From Abyssibacter sp036156195 (GTDB lineage Bacteria; Pseudomonadota; Gammaproteobacteria; Nevskiales; OUC007): a stretch of DNA of 64,000 nt. The stretch is taken from contig JAYZUZ010000008.1 in assembly GCA_036156195.1 (NCBI GenBank), forward strand, positions 147,745-211,744, in the 5' to 3' direction. Under the pieces are notes generated by a model. It searched no databases. It was not told the origin of the DNA and saw only the letters and a list, made by a program, of their open reading frames with translations. Of the stretch, positions 1-9,875 are shown piece after piece. The first letter of the stretch is position 1; each line of letters begins with the position of its first letter. The translations under genes were made by a program, and so were the position numbers.

Positions 1-1
1 A

Positions 2-3000
2 GAGCTCCAGCAGCATCCGAATCGGCCGCTAGCGGATTGGTGCACGCCGGAATGGGGCCGACTGATCGACCACCTGCGCCGTGAAGCTGGCCTGGGTGAT
101 GACGACTTCGAACAGTTCTTGCACAGCCTGCGTGTGGTATGCGGAGCTGCGGCGGACTTCGTCCAGTCGCACAAGTTGAACGCCGAGCAGGCGCGGCAGG
201 CATCCGAGATTGCAAGCGTACTGCCCAAGCTGGTCGCCGATACCCGCGACAAAGACAGGTGGACGCGTGACGAGCTGCTTCGTGAACTTGGCTGGCGCGA
301 TCCCGCCAAGACGCTGCTCATGCACCGGTTTCCGGTCGGCGCCTATGTCCAGCGAAACCGCGACACTGAGGTTAAGCTGCTAGCCGCGCTGCATACCGTC
401 GACCAGGGGTACGCCTCACTCATAGGACCGCCTGGCTCTGGGAAGTCCACTCTCCTGCAGGTTGCGCTGGCCACTGAAGCAAATATCCGGCTCGTTCGCT
501 ATTTGGCATACGTGCCGGGCGCTGCTCAAGGCGTGGGTCGCGGGGAGGCCGACAACTTCCTGACCGACGTCAGCACACAGCTGCGCAACAGCGGTTTGGT
601 TGGACTTCGTCTTCGCGATGAATCGCTACATGAGCGCCGCGAACAGTTCGGCGTCCTGTTGCGGCAGGCTGGTGAACGCTTCAACCGCGACGGGATCCGG
701 ACAATTATCGTCGTTGACGGGCTCGACCATGTGCCTCGCGAAGAGCGGCCGACCAATTCGCTTCTGGGCGAGCTGCCTCTTCCTTCGGCCATCCCGAACG
801 GGGTCGTGTTCGTGCTCGGCACGCAGCGGCTGGATCTCGCAAATCTGAAGCCCGCCGTGAGAGAGCAAGCGGAAAAGAGCGAACGACAGGTTCTCATGGG
901 GTCTCTCGGCGGCGAGGAAGTCGCCCGGATGGCGGATGCGTTTGGCTTGCCTGTCGAGATTCCGAGATCGGATCTGCGCAATCTCACGCAGGGCCACCCG
1001 CTGGCAACGCGTTACTTGATTCAGGCACTGTTGCACGCTGACGAGGCCGGCCGTAAGCACCTGCTCAGCGGCGGGATGCCATTCGACGGCGATATTGGGA
1101 CCGTGTACACCGCTGCCTGGCGCGAGATCGCAAGCGATGCCGATGCCATGGACGTGCTGGGCTTTATCGCTCGAGCTGAGGCACCCATAGATCTGCGGTT
1201 GCTGGCCACGATGGTCAAGGAGTCAGCGATTGAACGCGCCCTGATCGTTGCACGGCACCTGCTCCGCAGTTCATCCCAGGGGTGGAGCGTCTTTCACAAC
1301 AGCTTTAGGCTGTTTGTCATCGCTCAACCGCGAACCCTCCTCGGAAGCGTCGACGCCGAATACTCGCAGCGCGTGTACCGCGACCTCGCGCAGTTGGCGA
1401 AGGACGCGCCGCCCGAATCGACGCAGCACTGGCTTGAGCTGCGCTACCGCGCCCGTGCCGGCGACGGTGCCGATGTACTCGCACTGGCGATGCCCGCTCG
1501 CTTCAGGCAACAGCTGGCTGACGGGCGATCTATTGCCGAGATCCACGCCGATATCCGTCTAGCTCTGCTGGCCGTGCGTGGAACGCACGACGCGACCACC
1601 TTCACACGGCTGCTGTTGTGTCTTGACGAAGTGGGGCGGCGCGAAACAGCCCTTGAGTACGCAAGCCAGCTTCCGCTGGCGATGTTGGCGGTCGGGAACA
1701 TTGATGCAGCCCTATCCTTCGTGCAGTACTTCCCCAGCCAGGGCTACGAAGTCGTCGATGCCCTGTTGGCGCGAGGCGACTTCGAGCGCGCAAAGGAGCT
1801 GTTTGAAAGCATCGAGCCACTGTCGCAGCTCCATACTTTCAAGTTCCAGAACCACGGGCACGACCACAACATCAAGGAGTTCGAAAGGTGGGCAAGGCGC
1901 GCCGTCCACTTCCGAGACACCGAGCAGATCCAGATGGCGATTGACCACCTCGCCGCAGAGGGGCTACACCAGCCCGAAAAGGTGAATCCGCAAACTGTCG
2001 CCGCGCTGCGGCTGCATCTGAGGAGGAAAGCCGCAGAGGCTATGCTCCTTCAGAAGGTTGGTGCCGATCCACAAGAACTCTGCAGCGAGCTCGGGGTAGC
2101 CGACGAGGACAAGCCATCGGTGATGGTTCACGCAGGGCTTGTGGCCAGTCGACGTGGCGACGTATCGCAAGCGCTTCCCCTGTTTGATGCTGCCGCCGCC
2201 CTTGCTGGCTTCGGAGACGTGCCCAACGGCTACCGCCGCCGGATGGCACTGATTGCATTCAAAGCTGGCCGTCGTGACCTAGCAGAGGCCTTGTTCGACA
2301 AGCTGGTCGCACCGATGATCTCCATGTGCGACGACGAGACGGACTTGGCTGGGCTGGGTGATCTGGTCGGCGCGGTGATGGATCACGCGAGGCTTTGCAC
2401 GCTGCTCAACAAGCCGCTGCCAAGCACGACACCGTCGAAGCACACCTTCCTGCATCCGTTCCAGCGGCACGCCTCGACGATAGGGGTGCTCTTAGGTCGC
2501 GCCGCCGTCGACGACGCGTTCGTGCCAGCTCGCAGCATCCAGGACGAAGCGCGCACTGGCCTTGGGTGCATCCTACGTCTGACATCAGAAGGCGGCAGCG
2601 AGTCACATCGCATCCAGCAGGCCTTCAAAGCGGTCCCCATGCTCGCGCAAGCGCTGCTGAGGCTCGGCGCCAAGCGTGGCGAGACCGAGTACCGCGCGGT
2701 ACTCCGGGAAGTTGACGCAGCCATCGCCTCATCGGCGCTGGGGAGCGCTGCATACCTGCGACGCAGATTGGCCGTCGATGCGTATAGGGTTGACGGTGAC
2801 CGGGTGGCGGCCGTCGATCGGCTCAACGCACTCGTGGCGGAGCTTCAGGAGAGTACGCCGAGCGAGCAGGTCGACGGGTTGGCGGATCTGGCCATCGCGT
2901 TTGCTGCAGTCGGGGACTTGGAGCGTGCAAAACAGTTGCTGGCGACGGTTCCGGAGCAATGCCTTGGCTACGCGTTGGCCCCCAAGAAAGACCCGCAGTA

Positions 3001-5608
3001 CGCAATCTGGCGAGACATTCTGGTCCTTGCGAACGCCGCTGACCCGGAGAACCGTGTCAAGCGGATCTCAAACTTGATGCGCCAAGTCGGCGGCATGACG
3101 GAAACGGAAGGGGCGTCGTCCGCGCGTCGCCTGACGATGCCGCTCATTGAAGAAGCGATGCTAGTCGGGCCTCGCTTCGGCTTCGAGGTGTCAAAGACAC
3201 TGGCGGATTGGCATTTGATCGGCTGGCCGAACCGCGTCGACCTGCTCATGACGGGGATGGTCCGGCGAAGCCCTGAACTCGTCTTGGCTTGCGCGACGGT
3301 CTGGTGCGGCCTGTGCCTGCCGTTCTACATGGAACCGTACTACCGAGACCCGTACCACGTCGGTGACTTCATCGACGTCGCCGCGGACGCGGCCGGCCCT
3401 GGCCAGATTGAACCGCTCGCTCTGATGCTGTTGGGGGCCATCGAGGTGGCCAGCAGAGCGCACGAAAGGGTCGCGCTGCTCCAGCGCCTTCGCACGGTTG
3501 CCGGAAAACATGGGTTCTCGTCTGCAGAACTCGAAGCCGCTGTCGCCCGGTGGACGTCAGAAGCGCCAGAACCTCGACACTCGTCTACGCCCAGCAAGTA
3601 CGACTCGGAAGCCACTCTTGAGGAGCTTGAATGCGCGTTTGAAGCGGATGGCGACGAGCTGAACTACAACGCACCGTACCGTTTCAGAGATCTGGCGGAG
3701 ACGGCCCCGCTTCATCTGGCGCGGAGGATGTTTGAACGCTGGCAGGTCTTGCAGGACGACGCGCGCTGCCGCTTCCTGATGGTGAAGCGATTTGCTGCGG
3801 AGGGTGAGGTCGAGTACGCCAAGAAGCTGATGCAAGGCTACGAGACAAGCAAGGACCCCTGGAGTTCCTGGAGCCAGTGGATGGGAGGTGGCAAGTTTTT
3901 CTACTTCGAGGCGAAGAAGCTCTTGGAGGGACCATCCACCTCCCTTGCCGCCTTCGAGAACATCGTCGATTCAGTGACGGCGGGCCAAGAGAGTACCCAG
4001 TCACTGCTAACCGAGCTGGATTCGATTTTGCCAGTAATCAGCGCGTCGCCGGACTGGCCGGCCATCTGGTCGCTGCTTGAGGAGCAGATGGCCTGCACTC
4101 GCGAGTTCCAGCTGGGGCATCCCTTCCAGCCGAGCGAGCTGCCGCTCAGCGACACGGAACTTCTGGAGGATCTGCTGCACTTCGCCTATCGGCTGCCCGT
4201 TGCCGAAGTACGGCGACACGCACGCAACTGCACGCTGAGCTTGGCAAGGCAAGTCGGACTCGGCCAATTTTTGTTCAAGTCCCTTATGCGGCGACTTATA
4301 GCCGGCGAGTTGGATGCCCCCTTGCAGGCGCTCGGAACGCTGCTGGCTGCTGACAGCAAGGACCTTGCACCCGAGTTGGGCAGCGCCGTGGCTGCGTTGG
4401 TCAGTCACCGTGACATCGCGGTGGCAGAGTCAGCTGCGCTCTTGTCGCATCGGTGGAAGCTGGAAGTCTCCTTGGACTCAACGCCGCTACCGCTCTTCTA
4501 TCGTCTCGAACTCGAACTCCCCTCAGAGGGCGACGATGTCTTCAACGACGAGAGAACTGGTGCGATGCGCCTTGAGTCACCGCTTGGCTGGACCCGGATG
4601 TTGCGCTCGACTGCACAGCACATTGCGAAGGTGGCAGGCATCGACGAGATGACTGTCCGACTACGCGCGGCCATGATTATTCAAGATTGGGGTGGACTTG
4701 AGGCATTCGGGCCCTCTGGCGTCAAAAGCCTTGAGACTCAGCTCCGAGCTCTCGACATGCAGATCACTTACCTCAAGCCCCATGCCTACATTGCCATTGC
4801 CGCCCTTCGCCACGTCGCGGGAGAACTGCGGCTGGCAGGCAAGCTTGGCGGCAGCGATAGGGCGACGCTGCTGGAGAGTTTGGGCTGCCCGCTTCCGCCT
4901 CGGCCGCTGAAGCTCCCGCAAGTGCGTCCCGACTGGTTACAGATGCCGCTGTTTGACCGAAGTGCGGGTTGGTCCGAGCGAGAGCGGAGGTGGGTTGATG
5001 AAGTCGACGGCGACGTTGCGCCATGCCCAACACACCGCGAAGGACAAGTGGTGGCCGAAGTGTCTCGCTTCAAGATCCTCCAGCCACGCCTGTCGGAGCA
5101 CCGCCTCGACCGCTTTAGAGCACCCGCAGCACAGACTGACGGTGAAGACTTCGACGATTGCTATGCCAAGTTGCCCATCGCAGTTTGGCTAGGCCAGTAC
5201 GTCGCACTTGACGATGATCTGGCGCCAACGCTAATAAGGCGAGTTGTTTGCTCCGTAGACTTGGGCTTTGACGCAGCGGCCTATCCGTTCTCGTTGTGCC
5301 CGAACTGGATGAAGCGGCTTTGCTGGCGCGCGCATGACGAAGAACCGAGCGTCTTTCTAAACGCGAGCGGAGCGGTGGTCGCAAAGCTCCATTGGTGGCG
5401 TGACGCCGGTCCGGTTGATATCGATGCGGAGTCTCTGTGGGGCGAGGGTTGCTACCTCATTCTGACGCCGATTGGCCTCGAACAGATCGCGAATGCCCGA
5501 GGGAAGCAGGGCCTGGACATCAACGTATTCGCAAGCAGGCAGATCAAGCAACCAAGCAGCTGCGGACAATCTCTCTTGAAGGCGGCGAAGAACGGCTACT
5601 CGCTCTAG
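2..5608 (+). CDS. Giant STAND-type P-loop NTPase, 5' end outside window (partial)
   Basis: The frame is open from base 2 with no stop, so the true start lies left of the window and 1868 residues are visible. A Walker A motif GPPGSGKST lies near visible residues 142-150. A hydrophobic Walker B strand ending in DGLDH lies near 235-244, followed by a sensor-like strand (VLGTQR) and a GHPLA motif typical of STAND ATPases. More than 1400 residues of helical, TPR-like sequence follow (paired-helix stretches such as ALPLFDAAAALAG, RRDLAEALFDKL). This order of unseen N-terminus, NTPase and long helical sensor matches prokaryotic STAND proteins such as Avs antiviral sensors. The effector domain that would settle the role is not in view, so defence is an inference. 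Large multidomain NTPase: confident; antiviral role: tentative. Confidence 0.85.
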   Translation, partial: ELQQHPNRPLADWCTPEWGRLIDHLRREAGLGDDDFEQFLHSLRVVCGAAADFVQSHKLNAEQARQASEIASVLPKLVADTRDKDRWTRDELLRELGWRDPAKTLLMHRFPVGAYVQRNRDTEVKLLAALHTVDQGYASLIGPPGSGKSTLLQVALATEANIRLVRYLAYVPGAAQGVGRGEADNFLTDVSTQLRNSGLVGLRLRDESLHERREQFGVLLRQAGERFNRDGIRTIIVVDGLDHVPREERPTNSLLGELPLPSAIPNGVVFVLGTQRLDLANLKPAVREQAEKSERQVLMGSLGGEEVARMADAFGLPVEIPRSDLRNLTQGHPLATRYLIQALLHADEAGRKHLLSGGMPFDGDIGTVYTAAWREIASDADAMDVLGFIARAEAPIDLRLLATMVKESAIERALIVARHLLRSSSQGWSVFHNSFRLFVIAQPRTLLGSVDAEYSQRVYRDLAQLAKDAPPESTQHWLELRYRARAGDGADVLALAMPARFRQQLADGRSIAEIHADIRLALLAVRGTHDATTFTRLLLCLDEVGRRETALEYASQLPLAMLAVGNIDAALSFVQYFPSQGYEVVDALLARGDFERAKELFESIEPLSQLHTFKFQNHGHDHNIKEFERWARRAVHFRDTEQIQMAIDHLAAEGLHQPEKVNPQTVAALRLHLRRKAAEAMLLQKVGADPQELCSELGVADEDKPSVMVHAGLVASRRGDVSQALPLFDAAAALAGFGDVPNGYRRRMALIAFKAGRRDLAEALFDKLVAPMISMCDDETDLAGLGDLVGAVMDHARLCTLLNKPLPSTTPSKHTFLHPFQRHASTIGVLLGRAAVDDAFVPARSIQDEARTGLGCILRLTSEGGSESHRIQQAFKAVPMLAQALLRLGAKRGETEYRAVLREVDAAIASSALGSAAYLRRRLAVDAYRVDGDRVAAVDRLNALVAELQESTPSEQVDGLADLAIAFAAVGDLERAKQLLATVPEQCLGYALAPKKDPQYAIWRDILVLANAADPENRVKRISNLMRQVGGMTETEGASSARRLTMPLIEEAMLVGPRFGFEVSKTLADWHLIGWPNRVDLLMTGMVRRSPELVLACATVWCGLCLPFYMEPYYRDPYHVGDFIDVAADAAGPGQIEPLALMLLGAIEVASRAHERVALLQRLRTVAGKHGFSSAELEAAVARWTSEAPEPRHSSTPSKYDSEATLEELECAFEADGDELNYNAPYRFRDLAETAPLHLARRMFERWQVLQDDARCRFLMVKRFAAEGEVEYAKKLMQGYETSKDPWSSWSQWMGGGKFFYFEAKKLLEGPSTSLAAFENIVDSVTAGQESTQSLLTELDSILPVISASPDWPAIWSLLEEQMACTREFQLGHPFQPSELPLSDTELLEDLLHFAYRLPVAEVRRHARNCTLSLARQVGLGQFLFKSLMRRLIAGELDAPLQALGTLLAADSKDLAPELGSAVAALVSHRDIAVAESAALLSHRWKLEVSLDSTPLPLFYRLELELPSEGDDVFNDERTGAMRLESPLGWTRMLRSTAQHIAKVAGIDEMTVRLRAAMIIQDWGGLEAFGPSGVKSLETQLRALDMQITYLKPHAYIAIAALRHVAGELRLAGKLGGSDRATLLESLGCPLPPRPLKLPQVRPDWLQMPLFDRSAGWSERERRWVDEVDGDVAPCPTHREGQVVAEVSRFKILQPRLSEHRLDRFRAPAAQTDGEDFDDCYAKLPIAVWLGQYVALDDDLAPTLIRRVVCSVDLGFDAAAYPFSLCPNWMKRLCWRAHDEEPSVFLNASGAVVAKLHWWRDAGPVDIDAESLWGEGCYLILTPIGLEQIANARGKQGLDINVFASRQIKQPSSCGQSLLKAAKNGYSL

Positions 5609-5892
5609 TCCAAACACTTTCACTGGCAATGCCAGCCGAGCGGGCCCACGCTGGATTGATGGAAAAACAACCTTGCGCCTCCTCGGCGGGAATGACCGCT
5701 ATCAGAAACGCGACCAACTGTCACAAGCGACTAGTAAATGGCAGCTTCGGGTCGGTTGCGGAAATAGGTAGGCCTTCAGGGGGAATGTCCGTATTTGGTG
5801 CTTTCCTGTCAGTCATCCGACGCCCGCTTGAGGGTCAGCTGCCGCCGGTGGGTTGCCTACAAAGGCACTAGGCGGCAAGCGAAACTGTCGCC

Positions 5893-6153
5893 TTGACGGG
5901 GAAGCTTACGCGAGTTCAGAAGCTTGAGTTCATTCTTGAACGGGAGTCGATTTTTCTGCTCTGGAACACCGTCATATACGTGGTGTTTGGTGCGGCTCTG
6001 GTCGTTCTTGCGGTGGTGCTCCACCGCTCGCTGCAGCCGCACGCGCCGCTCTTGACCTCGATAGCAACGCCGTTCGGCCTGATCTGGGTTGGTTCGGTTG
6101 TCGCAATCGGAGTCCATTTGATGCGCACCCGCGCCTTGTCTCCGGTCGGTTGA
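5893..6153 (+). CDS. Small two-helix membrane protein, hypothetical (doubtful)
   Basis: An 86-residue frame with a TTG start and no clear ribosome-binding site. A charged N-terminus (about residues 1-19) is followed by two hydrophobic stretches, about 22-43 and 54-76, with basic residues after each, so a two-helix inner-membrane protein is plausible. It lies about 280 bases after the giant NTPase. The only alternative in-frame start region is limited by a stop at 5869. I do not recognise the family. If it is not real, 5609-6211 holds no gene that I can support, and I see no terminator or repeat there. Confidence 0.38.
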   Translation: MTGKLTRVQKLEFILERESIFLLWNTVIYVVFGAALVVLAVVLHRSLQPHAPLLTSIATPFGLIWVGSVVAIGVHLMRTRALSPVG

Positions 6154-6211
6154 GGTAATCGGGCCCGAAGACGCGCATAGTTCGCCATGTCAGGAGGCGA
6201 CACCCAGGCCA

Positions 6212-7003
6212 TTGATGCAGCAAACGGGGCCAGCACAGCTATTCGTGTGGTCGGACGGTTTCGTCTGGACCAGTTGGCGTTATGCGGGTACCCAGACGCA
6301 CCGCTATGCCGCCAATCTGGTCTTGTCTGCCGGCGACCAGCCGCTGCTGCTTGATCCCGAAGGGCAACCGGCGATGCACTGCAAGGCTGCGCTTTGCGCT
6401 GTGGGTGCAAAACGCCGTATCGATGCCACGGACATCCCCTTTCTAAGCCTGAATCTTGATCCGGATACGCCGGCCGCGCTGACCCTGCACCGTCTGCTTG
6501 GGCCGGGGGTAATCCGCACTCTCAGCGATGCCTTTGCCAGCGCTTACGCCGCGCCAACGCTGGAAGTCCTGGGCGGTCGCGCGGATGTGCAACAAGTGCG
6601 TAAGTTGGCCGGCACACTCATCCACGCCGTCGGACAGCAGCTGGGGGCCACTGAAGATGTGCAGCTGGATGATCGCATCCGCCGGGTGGCCAATCGGCTG
6701 CGCCAGCAGTCCGAACCGCAGGTCTGTTTGTCGGAGCTCGCCGAGCTGGCGGGCCTGTCGCCCTCGCACTTAATGCACTTGTTTCGTGAGCAGCTCGGCC
6801 TGTCCATGCGCAATTTCCTGTTATGGCAGAAGATGCGGCAGGCGCTTCGGCGGATCGTGCTGGGTGAACCGCTGACTCAGGTCGCGCATCAGTGTGGGTT
6901 TGCCGACTCGGCGCATCTCACACGTACCTTTCAGGCGTTCTATGCGATCCGGCCCTCTTTGCTTAGTGATCGCAACTACGTTCAAGCGGTTTATCTGGAG
7001 TGA
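6212..7003 (+). CDS. AraC family transcriptional regulator
   Basis: 263 residues. The N-terminal half (about 1-150) has the beta-rich look of an AraC-type sensor/cupin domain. The C-terminal 100 residues hold two helix-turn-helix motifs: LSELAELAGLSPSHLMHLF near 176-194 and a second around EPLTQVAHQCGFADSAHLTR, followed by the usual FQAFYAIRPS-type tail. It probably binds DNA and responds to a small ligand. The gene ends 40 bases before the lipoprotein gene at 7044 on the same strand, so the two may be co-transcribed. The start is the ATG at 6212; an adjacent ATG two codons on gives nearly the same protein. Confidence 0.88.
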   Translation: MMQQTGPAQLFVWSDGFVWTSWRYAGTQTHRYAANLVLSAGDQPLLLDPEGQPAMHCKAALCAVGAKRRIDATDIPFLSLNLDPDTPAALTLHRLLGPGVIRTLSDAFASAYAAPTLEVLGGRADVQQVRKLAGTLIHAVGQQLGATEDVQLDDRIRRVANRLRQQSEPQVCLSELAELAGLSPSHLMHLFREQLGLSMRNFLLWQKMRQALRRIVLGEPLTQVAHQCGFADSAHLTRTFQAFYAIRPSLLSDRNYVQAVYLE

Positions 7004-7043
7004 TCTAGTCTGGGTGTCAGGAGACACACAACAAGATTGCACC

Positions 7044-8645
7044 ATGGGGATACCAAACCATTGCCACGCGGGCGCCGCTGCGCTGGTGGCCGCGGGTCTG
7101 CTGCTGACGGCCTGCGGTCAAAGCAATTCTTCGGCCGGGTCGGATGCGCCAACCCCGCCTGCCGAGCCGGTTGCCTGTCCGGAGCCCGGTGATCTGACGA
7201 CCGCGGCCGAGGTCTTGGCGGAGCGACTCCCGGACGAAGCCTTGCTGGAAATCTGGCAGCGGCGCATGGTCGAACGCGGGCCCCGGTTCACGGGCAGCCC
7301 TGCGTTGGCGGCCTGGCACGATTTTCTGGCGGAGGAGCTGGCGTCGTATGGGCTTAGCGTCGAGCGTGATCCGATGTCGCTGGAGTGGTGGCATCACCAC
7401 GACTACAGCTTGACCTTGATTGTCGACGGCGTCGAAACGCCGATTCCCGTTGCGAGCTTTTATCCCTACTCGGGTTACACGGCGGATGGCGGGGTGGTCG
7501 GGCCATTGGCCGATGCCGGCGCCGGGCTGCCGCAGGATTTTCTGCTGGGCGACTTCAGCAACAAGGTCGTGATCTACGAGGAGGACCAGCTGCCGCTGAC
7601 CCTGGCCCTGTTGTACTCAACCACCAGCTACGTGCACGACCCCGACAACACCATGACGCCCGCCACGCCTTATCGGCGAGCGTCGGTGTCGTTTCTGACA
7701 CCGCAGGAACAAACCTCTGTGGGGCTGGCGCGTACCGCCGGGGCCATTGCAGCCATCGTGTCCTACGATGCATCCGCTGAAAATGCGGCCGGGCAGTACA
7801 CGCCCTTTCTGACCAACCCGGCCGACAGCCAGGGGCTGCCAACGCTTTATGTGGACCGCGCGACGGGCGACCAGCTCAAGGCCGCCATTGCCGATGGTGC
7901 GCAGGTCCGCCTGGAACTGCTGGTCGAGCGTGATCCCGATGCCGAAACGGATATCGTCATCGCGACGTTGCCGGGCACGAACCCCGACGAGGTCATGTTA
8001 TTCAACACCCACACAGACGGGACCAGTGCCTCGCAGGAGAACGGCACACTGGGGATACTCGCCCTGGCACGCTATTTCGCCTCGCTCCCTCAGCAGTGCC
8101 GCCAGCGCACGATGACCTTTGTGATGATGCCCGGCCATTTTCATAACGGATTCGGGGGCGACACGGCGGGCTTCATCAACCGCTACCCGGAGCTGATCGG
8201 TCGCTCTGTTGCATCGCTGACCATGGAACATCTCGGCCAGCCCGAATGGCTGGATGACGAGCAGGGGTTTCACCCCAGCGGCGAGTACGAGCCAGGGGTC
8301 TGGTACGGCACTGACAATGTGGTCCAGGCATTGATGACCGCTGCGGTGCAGGCCGAAGACCTGCGACGGGTCTTCGTCAATCGCCCGATCGGGGTGATCT
8401 ACTTTGGTGTTGGCAGCCCGCTGAATGCGGCGGGAGTCCCGAATGCTTCCTACATCACCGGACCGAACATGATGCTGTCCTTTGCGGAGAACCAGCATGT
8501 CGAGAAGGTCGACTACGCCCGCATGGCTGCCGAGATTCGCAGCGCAGCCCGCATCGCGACAGCGATGGACGCCACCTCCACCGAAGTGCTGTGTGCCGGC
8601 GTGCGTTCGCAGTCACCCACTACGCCGTCGGGGTGCTTTCCGTAA
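7044..8645 (+). CDS. M28-like aminopeptidase-fold lipoprotein with PA-type insert
   Basis: 533 residues. The start at 7044 is chosen because it gives a lipoprotein signal peptide with lipobox LLTAC (Cys24); the frame is open further upstream but would bury this signal. After a Ser/Pro linker come an N-terminal region with RFTGSPA, a PA-like insert, and an M28-like core with NTHTDG, a following ENGTLG segment, MPGHFHNG, TMEH and ENQH. M28 enzymes use His, Asp, Glu, Asp/Glu and His to hold two zinc ions. Here the usual Asp after the first His and the Glu-Glu pair appear changed, so catalysis is uncertain. Likely exported and anchored in the outer membrane; substrate unknown. Confidence 0.72.
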   Translation: MGIPNHCHAGAAALVAAGLLLTACGQSNSSAGSDAPTPPAEPVACPEPGDLTTAAEVLAERLPDEALLEIWQRRMVERGPRFTGSPALAAWHDFLAEELASYGLSVERDPMSLEWWHHHDYSLTLIVDGVETPIPVASFYPYSGYTADGGVVGPLADAGAGLPQDFLLGDFSNKVVIYEEDQLPLTLALLYSTTSYVHDPDNTMTPATPYRRASVSFLTPQEQTSVGLARTAGAIAAIVSYDASAENAAGQYTPFLTNPADSQGLPTLYVDRATGDQLKAAIADGAQVRLELLVERDPDAETDIVIATLPGTNPDEVMLFNTHTDGTSASQENGTLGILALARYFASLPQQCRQRTMTFVMMPGHFHNGFGGDTAGFINRYPELIGRSVASLTMEHLGQPEWLDDEQGFHPSGEYEPGVWYGTDNVVQALMTAAVQAEDLRRVFVNRPIGVIYFGVGSPLNAAGVPNASYITGPNMMLSFAENQHVEKVDYARMAAEIRSAARIATAMDATSTEVLCAGVRSQSPTTPSGCFP

Positions 8646-8721
8646 AGGGTCCCGGATCTGCGGACCCGCCGGGCCGGACGAGGAGACGGCGGTCTCCGCA
8701 TGCGCTCCGGCGATCTCCCGA

Positions 8722-9759
8722 TCAGGGTGTGCCTGGTTCCGGCGGACGAGAGCGATAAACTCCCGGCGCTTCGCCAAACCAGCGTCGAAAGGCCCGGGTA
8801 AAGCTGGAGGTGTCGCCATAGCCCAGGTGCATGGCGATCTCATCCAGGGTCATTTCGGTGCTGGTGAGTAGCTGACGGGCCAGTTGCTGCCGTTCCTGTT
8901 CCAGCAGTTCGCGAAAACCGGTGCCCTCGTCGTCGAGACGTCGGCGGAGGCTCCGCGGCGACAGGTTCAGGGCCTGGGCAATGGTTTCGATGGACGCGGT
9001 GAAGCCATGGGGGCTGAGAATCTGCTGGCGCGTGCGGGCAACCCAGCCGCCTGGTTGGCGGCGTGCCAGCTGCTGGCGGCACTGGGCTTCCAGCAGGTTC
9101 ACCAGTTGTGCATCGTAGGTTGGTAACGGGCGCTCCGCGTGCGCGCGGCCCAGCACCAAGCTGTTGTGGGGCTGGTTGAACTGCGGCTGCATTCCGGCCA
9201 GTGCTGCGATGCGTCCGGCATGTGGTGGAGCGGGATGGGCGAATGTCAGCGCCTGCAACGGGATGCCCGCCAGCCCCATCTCGCGCAGCAGCTGGATGGC
9301 TGTCCCCATGTCGCGCTCGAGCATGGTGTTCCGGAGTTGTCTGGGAATCCGGTCGGCCTGAAACGTGACGGCGATGGCGTCCGGTTCGCGGATGAGCTGG
9401 ATCTGACAATACGCCGTGCTGAGCGGCAGAAAGTCCAGCGTGCGGCGGATGGCTTCCAGCAGTGTGCGGGACGTCCGCATCAGGAATCCCCAGCTGCCAA
9501 AGGTGGCGATGCTGTACTGCAGGCCCAGCTCGAAACCCAGCGCCGGCACGTCCGGTAGCGCGAGCATGAGGTTTTCCATCAGCCGCATTTCCTGCTCGCG
9601 GGTGATCAAGGCTTCTGGTGAGGCCAGCGTGGTTTCATCGATGCCCGTACCCACCAGGCAGGTTTCGACATCGCAACCCTTGGCCGCCGCAAAATTGACC
9701 ATGACCTGCGCAATGGCGACGGGGTGGAGAATGGGTTCGCTGCTCGTTGGACGCCTCAT
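8722..9759 (-). CDS. AraC family regulator with arabinose-binding-type N-terminal domain
   Basis: 345 residues from the ATG at 9759; an in-frame extension to 9948 would overlap the divergent desaturase gene and is not favoured. The N-terminal 200 residues (starting RRPTSSEPILHPVAIAQV) resemble the AraC ligand-binding domain of the OruR/ArgR type. The C-terminal part has helix-turn-helix motifs around ASIETIAQALNLSPRSLRRR and MTLDEIAMHLGYGDTSSFTR. It is divergent from the desaturase at 9876 with 116 bases between the starts. That arrangement is common for a regulator and its target, so it probably controls membrane-lipid or carotenoid modification in response to a lipid-like signal (inference). 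Confidence 0.88.
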   Translation of the reverse strand: MRRPTSSEPILHPVAIAQVMVNFAAAKGCDVETCLVGTGIDETTLASPEALITREQEMRLMENLMLALPDVPALGFELGLQYSIATFGSWGFLMRTSRTLLEAIRRTLDFLPLSTAYCQIQLIREPDAIAVTFQADRIPRQLRNTMLERDMGTAIQLLREMGLAGIPLQALTFAHPAPPHAGRIAALAGMQPQFNQPHNSLVLGRAHAERPLPTYDAQLVNLLEAQCRQQLARRQPGGWVARTRQQILSPHGFTASIETIAQALNLSPRSLRRRLDDEGTGFRELLEQERQQLARQLLTSTEMTLDEIAMHLGYGDTSSFTRAFRRWFGEAPGVYRSRPPEPGTP

Positions 9760-9875
9760 GCCACCGCAGTCTAGTCCCAGTGGCCGAAAATGCGGCAAAG
9801 CTGACCGCCTTCGCCCTGTCTCCCGGCATCGGCGATCACTAGGCTTGATGCGAGTCGCCGCGAAAGGAGAAGCGC

